Shown one piece after another: positions 23,980 through 30,950 of a DNA stretch of 30,950 nt (the first letter of the stretch is position 1; the number at the start of each line of letters is the position of its first letter). The notes beneath the pieces are model-generated. The model saw only the letters and a list, made by a program, of their open reading frames with translations. It did no database searches and was not told where the DNA came from. This DNA is from JAZKDW01 sp040387375 (lineage in GTDB: Bacteria; Pseudomonadota; Gammaproteobacteria; Burkholderiales; Burkholderiaceae_D). The translations under genes and the position numbers were made by a program. The stretch covers positions 1 to 30,950 of the forward strand of contig JAZKDW010000055.1 in NCBI GenBank assembly GCA_040387375.1, read 5' to 3'.

Positions 23980-26288
23980 TAATCAATTCCTCGAATTGGA
24001 ATACGGCGAAGATAGCTGCGAAACAGTACCTTTTTAACATTAACTGCGTAGTCCCGCACACGTGGGTCTCCGCAGCTATGCACCTTATTAATAAAATCAT
24101 CCGCCTGCCTGGGCGTCATATGCTTCGGATCGATATTTTTCTCTTTCAGCCAGTTATTCCACAAATCTCTAACGCCCTTGTTGTACTCGGAATGCCCCTT
24201 GTCCCATCCATGTCTAGAACCATCTGGAAGTGGTCCAGTGACTGATCGATCAAAAACACGAGCAGTATCAGCCGGAAGCTCGGCATTTCGCCATATTGAC
24301 TGAGGTACCCAATGATGCCCCACGCCCTCCAATCCAAGGGGATCAATCATAGAGATTGGGTTGTTCTCAACGTAGGCATAGGTATTGATTTCAGCGTCGA
24401 GTCCAATCGGGTCCGATTCAATGTACCTGCCCGTGCTTGGATCGTAGTCCCGATGGTAGTTGTAATGTAACCCGCTCTCCCTGTCAAAGTACTGCCCCGG
24501 AAAACGCAGGTTGAATTCCAATCTGTTGCCGGTACTGCCAGGATCTTCCCTGGGCAGATTGCCGCCGAACGGATCGCTATTCTCCCACTGCCACACGATC
24601 TGGTTGTTGGCATCAGTGATCACCCGCGGCGTGTTCAGGTGGTCGCTGTCGATGTAAAGCACTTGGGCCACCGCAGGGATGGCAGTCACCGTAATCGCCG
24701 CTGATTCCGATATCGTCACTGCCCCGCGATCATCGGTTGCCTTGGCCAGGATCGTGTAATTGCCAGCGGCCACGTTCATCCAGTTGTACACATAAGGCGC
24801 TGCGCTCACGCTCGCCAGCAGCGTGCTGCCATTGAAGAATTCCACTCGGGCCACGCTGCCGTCGGCATCGCTGGCTGCCGCATTGAGCATGATCGTTGCC
24901 GGCGCTGTTGCATTGGTCGGCGTGGCAATCATGCTCACCTCGGGCCGGACATTATCGGCCACGCTGACAGTGATTGCCGATGAAGTGGCTTGCGCACCCA
25001 CATTGTCGGTGGCCCTGACCGTGATGACATGCGTGCCTGCGGTCACATTGGTCCAGCTGTAGCGGTAAGGCGGCGCGGCGAGTGTTGCCAGCAGCGTACC
25101 GCCCCGATAGAACGCAACCTGCGCCACCGTACCATCACTGTCACTGGCTGCTGCGTCGATGGTGATGGCCGCCGGCGCAGTGAAGCGCGCGTCCCTGGCT
25201 GGCGAGGTGATGCTGACCGTCGGTGGCACATTGGCGGCCGCGATGGTGAGGGTGATTGCTGCTGAGGTCGTTCGCGCACCCGCATTGTCGGTGGCCGTGG
25301 CCGTGACCGCATGGCTGCCGGTGACCGCACCGCTCCAGCGGTATGTGTATGGGGGCTGGGTCACTGTGCCCAGCAGCGTCGGACCATCGAAGAATTCCAC
25401 CTTCGTGATGCTGCCATCTGCGTCTGTTGCCGTCGCCGTCAGGTCGATCGGCGTGCCGGCAACATAGGCCGCGTCATGCACTGGCGCCGTCAATCCTATC
25501 GTCGGCGGGACATTGGCCGCGACAGTGACAGCGATTGCAGCGGACGTGGTCGCAGCGCCCTGACTGTCGGTGGCTTTTGCCGTGATCGCATATTGGCCGG
25601 CCGCGACATTGGTCCAGCTGTACCGGTACGGCGGCGCGGTGAGGGTCGCCAGCAGCGTACTGCCCTGGTAAAACGCCAACTGGACCACCATGCCATCACC
25701 GTCATTGGCTGTTGCGTCTATTGTGATGGCCGCCGGCGCAGTGAAGCGCGCGTCCATGGCCGGGGATGAAATACTGACTGTCGGCGGAACATTGCCCACC
25801 GTGACGGTGATCGTGATTGCCGCCGACGTGGCCGTGTATCCCCGGTCGTCCGTGGCTTTCGCCGTTACCGCATGCCTACCCGCCGCCGCACCGCTCCAGC
25901 GATATCTGTGGGGAGCCTGGGTCACCGTGGCCAGCAGCGTCGTACCATCGAAGAATTCCACCTTCGTGATGTTGGTGACGGTATCCGTTGCCATTGCCAT
26001 TGCCGTCGCCGCCAAGTCGATGGGAATACCGGCAAGGTATGCCGTATCCTTCCGCGGCGCGGTCATGTACACGAACAGCGCCGCACTGTTTACCACATTC
26101 TCCATTCCCGAAGACGGGGGCGAAGGCGACGGTGAAGGCGCTGGCGGCGGGAAGGTCCCGTCGCTGGTGGTGACGCCGCCGGCATTGTCGGTGGGCGCGG
26201 CCAGCAACCCGACCGGCGTTGCCAGCGCACCAACGGAACACAGCAAACCTGCAGCCAGCATGATGAGGCCGATGAATTGTCTGAACAC
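23979..26288 (-). CDS. Secreted Ig-repeat/RHS-core protein with AHH-like nuclease tip
   Basis: A 769-residue protein. Order: Sec signal peptide (1-23, ending ALA), Pro/Ser-rich linker (47-60), five Ig-like domains (about 70-165, 166-258, 259-352, 353-445, 446-537), the last part of an RHS core (538-653, with SDHLNTPRVITD, NLRFPGQYFD, GLHYNYHRDYDP, GRYIESDPIGL and PLGL), and a variable tip (654-769). The tip starts GHHWVPQSIW and later has GPLPDGSRHGWDKGHSEYN, the spacing of His residues seen in AHH/HNH-EndoVII nuclease toxins. The RHS core begins where the preceding ORF ends, so it looks like the third piece of one RHS cage. The GTG start at 26288 has AAGGGAG upstream. A TAATG junction links it to the immunity gene. 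Confidence 0.85.
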   Translation of the reverse strand: MFRQFIGLIMLAAGLLCSVGALATPVGLLAAPTDNAGGVTTSDGTFPPPAPSPSPSPPSSGMENVVNSAALFVYMTAPRKDTAYLAGIPIDLAATAMAMATDTVTNITKVEFFDGTTLLATVTQAPHRYRWSGAAAGRHAVTAKATDDRGYTATSAAITITVTVGNVPPTVSISSPAMDARFTAPAAITIDATANDGDGMVVQLAFYQGSTLLATLTAPPYRYSWTNVAAGQYAITAKATDSQGAATTSAAIAVTVAANVPPTIGLTAPVHDAAYVAGTPIDLTATATDADGSITKVEFFDGPTLLGTVTQPPYTYRWSGAVTGSHAVTATATDNAGARTTSAAITLTIAAANVPPTVSITSPARDARFTAPAAITIDAAASDSDGTVAQVAFYRGGTLLATLAAPPYRYSWTNVTAGTHVITVRATDNVGAQATSSAITVSVADNVRPEVSMIATPTNATAPATIMLNAAASDADGSVARVEFFNGSTLLASVSAAPYVYNWMNVAAGNYTILAKATDDRGAVTISESAAITVTAIPAVAQVLYIDSDHLNTPRVITDANNQIVWQWENSDPFGGNLPREDPGSTGNRLEFNLRFPGQYFDRESGLHYNYHRDYDPSTGRYIESDPIGLDAEINTYAYVENNPISMIDPLGLEGVGHHWVPQSIWRNAELPADTARVFDRSVTGPLPDGSRHGWDKGHSEYNKGVRDLWNNWLKEKNIDPKHMTPRQADDFINKVHSCGDPRVRDYAVNVKKVLFRSYLRRIPIRGID
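23982..24329 (-). other. Toxin tip 1 coding segment (AHH/HNH-like nuclease candidate)
   Basis: The 116 residues after the RHS-core PLGL motif. Paired His in GHHWVP and a downstream H-x5-H with SEYN resemble the AHH family of the HNH/EndoVII superfamily, which cleaves DNA or RNA. A Cys near residue 741 (VHSCGDPR) is the only cysteine in the tip. Assignment is by motif pattern only. Confidence 0.5.
24677..26081 (-). repeat. Five tandem Ig-like domain repeats, pattern A-B-A-B-C
   Basis: Domains of about 92-95 codons repeat within the Ig/RHS gene. Domains 1 and 3 share KVEFFDGTTLL..TVTQ and YRWSGA (type A); 2 and 4 share DARFTAPAAITIDA and YRYSWTNV (type B); 5 is type C (SMIATPTNATAPATIMLNAA). 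The orphan copy has part of B followed by two C domains. The pattern implies duplication of a two-domain unit and later unequal exchange. Confidence 0.75.
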
Positions 26289-26375
26289 GTGCTTCTCCCT
26301 TGCGCCCGGTGTGCCGGCGCTGCGCTGGTTAGTGTTGATATGCGTGGTGGTGGGTGTGGTGTGGTTCGTCGGCCG

Positions 26376-27791
26376 TCACTGGAACAGCGCCACCGGCATG
26401 TCATGCAGGTACACGTACTCCTTGCCGAACACACCCTCGGCAGTGCTCTCGCCAATCAGCTGGCCCTGACCGTCGTAGTGGTACACCGTGCTGCTGCCCG
26501 CTGCACTCTTCTGCACCCGCTGGCCCAGCGCATTGATCCGGTAAAACACCGTGCCCTGCGCATTGGTGACCGACACCAGCCGGCCGCGTGCATCGTAGCC
26601 GTATTGCCTGGTGGCGTCGCTGGTGCGGCTGCCGTTGGCGTCGTAGCCATAGGCCGTGCTGGCGCCGGGGGCGGCGACCTGCAGCAGGCGGTTGGAGGTG
26701 GGTTCGATGGTGGCGCTGTGGCGGCTGGCGCCGATGTCGTGCAGCGTGCGGTTGCCGGCGGGGTCGTAGCCGAAGGTGCGGGTGACCGCACCGATATCCT
26801 GGGTCAGGCGGTCGATGGCATCGTAGCCGTACTGGTGGCTGGCCACGCCATTGCCGATGGCGGTGATGCGGGATGCGGCATCCCAGGCAATTGTCTGCGT
26901 GCCATTGCCGGATGTGTAGCCGGTGATGCGGCCATCGAGGTCGCGGCTGCGGGTGACCGTCTTGCCGGCGCCGTTGACGTAGGACTGGATGCCGCCGAAC
27001 GGCTGATAGGTAACCTGGCTGACCACCGGGGTGGTGAGACCATCGCGGCTGCTGGTGATGCTGCTGATGCGGCCCAGCGCGTCGCGGGCATAGGTGAGGA
27101 TGCGCCCGCTCGGATACGTCACACGCTCGAGCCGCCCGGTGCTGTCGTAGCCGTAGCCGGTGACGTAGGCGATGGCGCCGAGGGTGCGGGTTTCGGTCCC
27201 GACCCTGCCCTTCGGGTCATAAGCATAGGCAATCGTGCCGGACGCATCGCTGACCTGGGTCAGGCGGCCCAGCGCGTGGCTGCCCTGGTCATAGGCATAG
27301 GTGATTTGCTGGCCGTCGGCATGGGTAATGCGGGTGATGCGATTCAATACATCGACCTGGTAACGGGTGGTTTGCCCCTTGGCATCGGTGCTGGCCAGCA
27401 CATTGCCGGCGGCATCGACGGTGCGGGTGGTGGTGCCGGTGTCGGGACTGGCCTGGGCCGTCTGGTTGCCCAGGCCATCGATGGTGTAGGCGGTGGTCAG
27501 GTTGCGCGGGTCGGTCACCGCAATGAGCTGGTCGAGGCCATCGTAGCCATAGCGGGTGATGCCGCTGGCGGCGTCGGTTGCCAGCACCGGCCGGTTCAGG
27601 GCATCGAAGCTGGTGCTGGTCACGCGTCCGAGCGGGTCGGTGATGCGGGTGCGGTTGCCCGTTGCATCGTACTGGTATTGATAGAGGGTGTCCTGCGTCT
27701 GGGCAAGGGCTGTCAGCGGTACGCTGGCGGCCAGGCAGAGCAAGACGCTTACATGCAGGCGCAGGCGGCGTGTCCGTAATGGATGTGTCAT
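26376..27791 (-). CDS. Secreted RHS-repeat protein, middle piece
   Basis: A 471-residue protein with its own Sec signal peptide (MTHPLRTRRLRLHVSVLLCL, then ALA|QT cleavage at about 30) followed entirely by RHS/YD repeats (YDATGNRTRITDPLGR; YGYDGLDQLIAVTD; YAYDPKGRVGTETR; YGYDARGRLVSVTN). It ends with EYVYLHDMPVALF, the segment that in single-chain RHS proteins directly precedes a motif like YIHTDHLNTPR. That motif opens the RHS part of the next ORF (YIDSDHLNTPR). Thus the cage is cut here, and a signal peptide plus Ig domains are placed in between. The ATG overlaps the stop of the upstream RHS gene as ATGA. No toxin tip is present, so alone it would be incomplete. Confidence 0.85.
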   Translation of the reverse strand: MTHPLRTRRLRLHVSVLLCLAASVPLTALAQTQDTLYQYQYDATGNRTRITDPLGRVTSTSFDALNRPVLATDAASGITRYGYDGLDQLIAVTDPRNLTTAYTIDGLGNQTAQASPDTGTTTRTVDAAGNVLASTDAKGQTTRYQVDVLNRITRITHADGQQITYAYDQGSHALGRLTQVSDASGTIAYAYDPKGRVGTETRTLGAIAYVTGYGYDSTGRLERVTYPSGRILTYARDALGRISSITSSRDGLTTPVVSQVTYQPFGGIQSYVNGAGKTVTRSRDLDGRITGYTSGNGTQTIAWDAASRITAIGNGVASHQYGYDAIDRLTQDIGAVTRTFGYDPAGNRTLHDIGASRHSATIEPTSNRLLQVAAPGASTAYGYDANGSRTSDATRQYGYDARGRLVSVTNAQGTVFYRINALGQRVQKSAAGSSTVYHYDGQGQLIGESTAEGVFGKEYVYLHDMPVALFQ

Positions 27792-30052
27792 TGGGTGCCT
27801 CCGGTGATTTGCTGCAGGCGGTTCAGGGCGTCGTAGACACGGGTGATCTGGCGGGTCAGCTGGCCGTTGGGATCGATGACTTGTTCGCGGGTGCGGTTGC
27901 CCATCGCGTCAAGGGTGTAGCCGATGCGGTTGCCGAGGCTGTCGGCAATGGCGGTCAGCCGGTGCGCGGGGTCGTAGGTGTAGTTGATGGACGAGGCATC
28001 GGGCAGGTTGACTTGCGTGAGCTGGCCGACGCCATCGTAGGCATAGGTCGTGGTTTCGGTGATGCCGGCGCCGGAGAGGGTGCGCGAGGTCAGCCAGCCG
28101 CGCGGATGATAGGTCATGTCGGTGGTGATGCCGTTGGCATCGGTGATCCTGCCGGGGTAGCCGTGGGCGTCGTGGTTGGACAGGGTCGTTACATGGCCGA
28201 GCGCATTGGTGACAGTGGCCAGGTTGCCTTGTGTGTCGTAGGCATAGGTAGTGACGTCGTTGGCATCGGTGCGCGGGCCTTTGGCGGTGAGGACTTGGCC
28301 GACATTGTTGTAGGTATAGGTCCAGCGGCGGGCGGCACCGGATGTTGCCGCACCAAACCCCTCGGCGCCGGTGGCATCATTGGTTGCCTGCACCGTCTTG
28401 CCGAGCATGTTGCCGGCGCTGTCGTAGGCAAACTGGGTGCGGCGCAGCGGTTCGGCGATCTGCACCGGCAAACGGTATGCGGGATGCCATTGTGTCGTGA
28501 TGGTCCGCGCTTGCGGTGTGCCGTGACCCTCCGTTCGGCTCGTCTCGAGGTTGCGGGCCAGGTCGTAACCGTAGATCGTCTTGTTGCCGTTGAAGTCAGT
28601 GCGCGAGGCGACGTTGCCGTTGGCATCATAAGTCATCGCACTCGATGCGGGGCCACAGCCGGCGCCACCGGGCTGGCTTTGGCCGGTGCTTCTTATCGCG
28701 CCAAGGATATTTTGGAAATGGAAGGTGCGGACCGTGCCCAGCGGATCTGTGACGACAGTGTCGATGGTGGCGCTGTTGCGGCCTGAATAGCTCAGGGTTG
28801 CCTTGTCGGTGCCGCCGGCGTGTTCTGTTGATATCGCCTTGCCGTTCCAGTCGTATTTGTATGTGGCATACCGTGCGCCATTTTCATCGGTAATGCCAGT
28901 CAGGGCGGATACATAAAGGGTGCCGCCGATATGGGCCGGCTCGTTGTAATGATAAGTACGTTTGGCCCCGCCCGGGTAAGTGACAGAGGCAAGTTGGTTG
29001 TGCGGATCATAGCCGTAACGGAATATTCCTCCCAGCGGGTCGGTCATAGTGGCGATCCGGTTGGCGGTGTCGTAGGTGAAGGTAAGTTGCCGGCCAAAGG
29101 CATCGGTTATTATCGACACACGGCCTTCGCTGTCATGGGAAAAAGTGTGGGTGAGGCCGGCGCGCGAGGAAATACTCGTGAGTTTGCCAGTGACATCATA
29201 CGTTTCCACTTTCTCTGCCGCGGATGAGACGAACCGATACCCAATCGGTTGACCACTACCGTTAGTGAGGGTCGTCAACCTGTCATCAATGTCGCCAGTG
29301 GCGGTGAAGATTTCATTGGTACGATTGAAAAATAATATCTTGCCGTCGGGACGGTAGAGCAGCGCATAGGATGGATACAGGCCGATCCCGCTGTTGGTAG
29401 TTGTGCTCCAGTTTATACCGACGACATTGCGATGAATGTGAACGCCGGCGTTGTAGGTGCGCTGGAAATGCAGCGGAAACGAGCCAGAGCCGACATAGTC
29501 GGATTCGATCTGGTATTTGTTGCCGGTTGCAGGATTGATGGGATTGCAGGTTTTAGGGTCGGAAGCGCCATTGTTTTTAGGATCTTGTTTCCAGTTTCCA
29601 TAACACGCATTGCCAAGGCGGTTGTCGACCATGGAAAATCCGTCAGGGCATATCGTTATTTGAAAAGCGTACGAGATCCGTACAAAGACATCAGTTTCGG
29701 TCTGATCTTGGTTCTTTCTCTTGATTTTGTACCAACAATTACGCAGCGTGGGGGACTCATTAATACCAGGCGAACCACGATGGAAAGGTCCAGCTTGATC
29801 AAATGTATATTCTCCTGAGGTAACTTCAATAGAATTCATTATTTCGGGAGGGGTACAAGCTTCTTCTGGAGAACCATATAATTTTCCAGGCGGGGACCCC
29901 CAATAATCATCTGCCCAACGTATCTGTGCGGGAATGGTTATGTTGGCCCCATTTGCTGCTCCCAGTGTGGACACCAAGGTGATTCCAATGAGCATGGAAA
30001 ACCGCTTCCGACTCAAAAAAAAATGCTGGCAACACGTCCGCAATTTCTTCAT
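27788..30052 (-). CDS. Secreted RHS-repeat protein, N-terminal piece (DUF6531-like)
   Basis: A 754-residue protein. A basic N-terminal region and hydrophobic stretch (MLIGITLVSTLGAANGA, residues 20-36) form a signal peptide. Residues 37-170 hold five cysteines (for example NCWYK, ICPDG, NACYG), suggesting disulfides in an extracytoplasmic domain. CNPINPATGNKYQIESDY and FPLHFQRTYNA (about 169-202) mark a DUF6531-type RHS N-terminal domain, and YD repeats fill the rest, ending YDALNRLQQITGG. The ATG at 30052 gives a basic n-region; an ATG at 29995 with GGAAG upstream is a good alternative, and the frame is open to 30199. It is the first gene of the toxin operon, translationally coupled to the middle piece. 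Confidence 0.83.
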   Translation of the reverse strand: MKKLRTCCQHFFLSRKRFSMLIGITLVSTLGAANGANITIPAQIRWADDYWGSPPGKLYGSPEEACTPPEIMNSIEVTSGEYTFDQAGPFHRGSPGINESPTLRNCWYKIKRKNQDQTETDVFVRISYAFQITICPDGFSMVDNRLGNACYGNWKQDPKNNGASDPKTCNPINPATGNKYQIESDYVGSGSFPLHFQRTYNAGVHIHRNVVGINWSTTTNSGIGLYPSYALLYRPDGKILFFNRTNEIFTATGDIDDRLTTLTNGSGQPIGYRFVSSAAEKVETYDVTGKLTSISSRAGLTHTFSHDSEGRVSIITDAFGRQLTFTYDTANRIATMTDPLGGIFRYGYDPHNQLASVTYPGGAKRTYHYNEPAHIGGTLYVSALTGITDENGARYATYKYDWNGKAISTEHAGGTDKATLSYSGRNSATIDTVVTDPLGTVRTFHFQNILGAIRSTGQSQPGGAGCGPASSAMTYDANGNVASRTDFNGNKTIYGYDLARNLETSRTEGHGTPQARTITTQWHPAYRLPVQIAEPLRRTQFAYDSAGNMLGKTVQATNDATGAEGFGAATSGAARRWTYTYNNVGQVLTAKGPRTDANDVTTYAYDTQGNLATVTNALGHVTTLSNHDAHGYPGRITDANGITTDMTYHPRGWLTSRTLSGAGITETTTYAYDGVGQLTQVNLPDASSINYTYDPAHRLTAIADSLGNRIGYTLDAMGNRTREQVIDPNGQLTRQITRVYDALNRLQQITGGTQ

Positions 30053-30831
30053 GCGAGAAAAAATTCCTGTCACCAAAAACCAAGCTCTTTCAATCAAATT
30101 GAAGCAGAAGATAAACGAGCGTTGGGACAGTGGACGTTCCCCCTTCACGCATTGCTCACGTCCGCTTTTATATCGAGCCATTTGCAAGACCTTTGACATG
30201 GATTAATCACAAAAGAAAAAAACATCGTAGATTTTCAATCGAGAATATCAGTGATCAAATGCCTGGATTAACTCTCAATAAATTGGCGAAGAAGCCTGTC
30301 TCGTTTAAGGTGCAGAAAGATTTCCCAAGAGGGAAATTGCAAAAAATCCTATTGCTCCATGACCAGTCGATTCCTATGGAAACAACACACGCTACAAAGC
30401 AGCGGTTCCAATCCGAAGCGTCAGGATTTCAGTAAAGACACATTTTCAGATGGGTACATTCCCGCCTATGCCTACATCAATGCAGGAAGGCGCTCTATCG
30501 TTTTTGGTCATGCGGTGGAGAGGGTTGCGGTGCGCGACCGGCTTGGCTCGACTTTATCCATTTAGCGCGCATGACAAAGCGAATCGATAAAGCCATCCAC
30601 CAAAGAGCGCGGAATTTTGATTATTCGGTGTGATACAGCGAGAGTGATTGAGTACCCGGGCTTTTCTAACCTGCTGACTGCGAGCGCTGCAAGCAGGTTG
30701 ATCCTGGAGGCCACGCCCCGCGGGAAGTCCCCTTGGGGGATGACCCTACCCACGGTTCCATAGCTGGATTGCAGCGAGTCTGGCTAGGCCGTGGCGGACG
30801 CCACTTTTGATATTTTCCCTATGAGAAGGGC
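30053..30831. other. Gene-poor stretch upstream of the RHS operon
   Basis: Several short open frames on both strands were inspected and none has a recognised product or good ribosome-binding site. The part nearest the RHS start is AT-rich and should contain its promoter, but no clear -35/-10 pair was found. The part at 30690-30760 is GC-rich and has a short TCCCC/GGGGA stem-loop. I see no RNA gene I can name. Confidence 0.4.
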
Positions 30832-30860
30832 AAAAAAAGCTCCCGTAAAGGAGCTTTTTT
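30832..30860 (-). terminator. Rho-independent terminator after tRNA-Ser
   Basis: AGCTCC and GGAGCT pair around a 6-base loop, flanked by a run of A on one side and T on the other, so it works for transcripts of the minus strand (after the tRNA) and could work in both directions. Confidence 0.85.
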
Positions 30861-30868
30861 AACAATAC

Positions 30869-30950
30869 TGGCGGAGACGGTGGGAGTCGAACCCACGATA
30901 CAGGTTTAAGCCCATATGCTTCCTTAGCAGGGAAGTGCCTTCGACCACTC
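30869..30950 (-). tRNA. tRNA-Ser (anticodon GCU), 5' end outside the window
   Basis: Read on the minus strand, the sequence has a D-arm segment GAGTGGTCGAAGGCAC, the anticodon arm CTTCC-CTGCTAA-GGAAG with anticodon GCT at 30926-30928, a long variable arm, the T-arm GGGTTCGACTCCC, and the 3' acceptor strand CGTCTCC followed by G and encoded CCA (ending at 30869). The long variable arm and anticodon identify serine (AGC/AGU codons). About 12 bases at the 5' end lie outside. tRNA-Ser genes are frequent island attachment sites; no integrase or second copy of the 3' end is visible here. Confidence 0.93.

Noticed and set aside
23496..24340. Sequencing or assembly duplication as explanation for the second Ig/RHS copy
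   Set aside because: The copies differ at many positions, contain different numbers of Ig domains and end in unrelated tips with separate immunity genes, so this is a real paralogous module.
26277..27779. A 500-residue plus-strand open frame opposite the middle RHS gene
   Set aside because: Gly/Ala/Val-rich antisense frame created by the regular codon pattern of YD repeats; the RHS frame has a signal peptide and clear motifs.
30562..30753. Short minus-strand frame in the gap between the RHS operon and the tRNA
   Set aside because: No ribosome-binding site or family that I can recognise, and an equally open frame exists on the other strand; not called.

Overview
The window looks like a chromosomal segment of a GC-rich betaproteobacterium, probably Burkholderiales or a relative; this is inferred from codon use, from protein families and from the poly-3-hydroxybutyrate/acyl-CoA gene set, not from a phylogenetic marker. 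Nearly all genes are tightly packed. The visible landmarks are a tRNA-Ser at the right edge and a repeat that truncates a gene at the left edge.

Region 1 (1-8.9 kb). A 3-hydroxybutyrate dehydrogenase gene lost its C-terminal third where a repeat-like sequence begins. Upstream of it is an AI-2E-family permease gene. Divergent from these is a complete tripartite RND efflux operon (lipoprotein adaptor, HAE1-type pump, NodT-type outer-membrane lipoprotein), followed by a DUF3313-type lipoprotein.

Region 2 (8.97-19.5 kb, minus strand). One long operon with many 4-base stop/start overlaps encodes: a DUF3141 PHA-synthase-like hydrolase, phosphate acyltransferase, acetate/propionate kinase, both 3-oxoacid CoA-transferase subunits, the enoyl reductase FabI, a small RNA-binding-like protein, an unrecognised 345-residue protein, F1-ATPase gamma and epsilon without beta or any other subunit, a stress-type protein and a GNAT acetyltransferase. 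Together these look like an acyl-CoA/acyl-phosphate energy-conserving module. A palindrome RGAC-N4-GTCY followed by AATT occurs in the three intergenic gaps in front of the efflux operon/permease, the DUF3313 lipoprotein and the long operon. It resembles the architecture bound by NarL/DosR-type regulators and may define a local low-energy or low-oxygen regulon.

Region 3 (20.2-21.6 kb). A stand-alone FAD/NAD(P)-binding oxidoreductase, then a short inverted-repeat element and a hairpin.

Region 4 (21.8-30.1 kb, minus strand). A polymorphic-toxin locus. One RHS cage appears to be distributed over three consecutive ORFs, each with its own Sec signal peptide: an N-terminal RHS protein, a middle RHS protein, and a third protein carrying five Ig-like domains, the terminal RHS core and an AHH/HNH-like nuclease tip. 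An immunity candidate follows through a TAATG junction. Downstream lies a 5'-truncated second copy of the Ig/RHS-core segment fused to a different tip (His/Cys, papain-like candidate), followed through another TAATG junction by a small membrane protein. This is the arrangement expected of a silent replacement cassette for toxin switching by recombination. The window ends with a Rho-independent terminator and a partial tRNA-Ser(GCU).

I regard the three-piece Ig-containing RHS toxin with its orphan cassette as the most novel system here, followed by the orphan ATP synthase gamma-epsilon pair inside the acyl-CoA operon.
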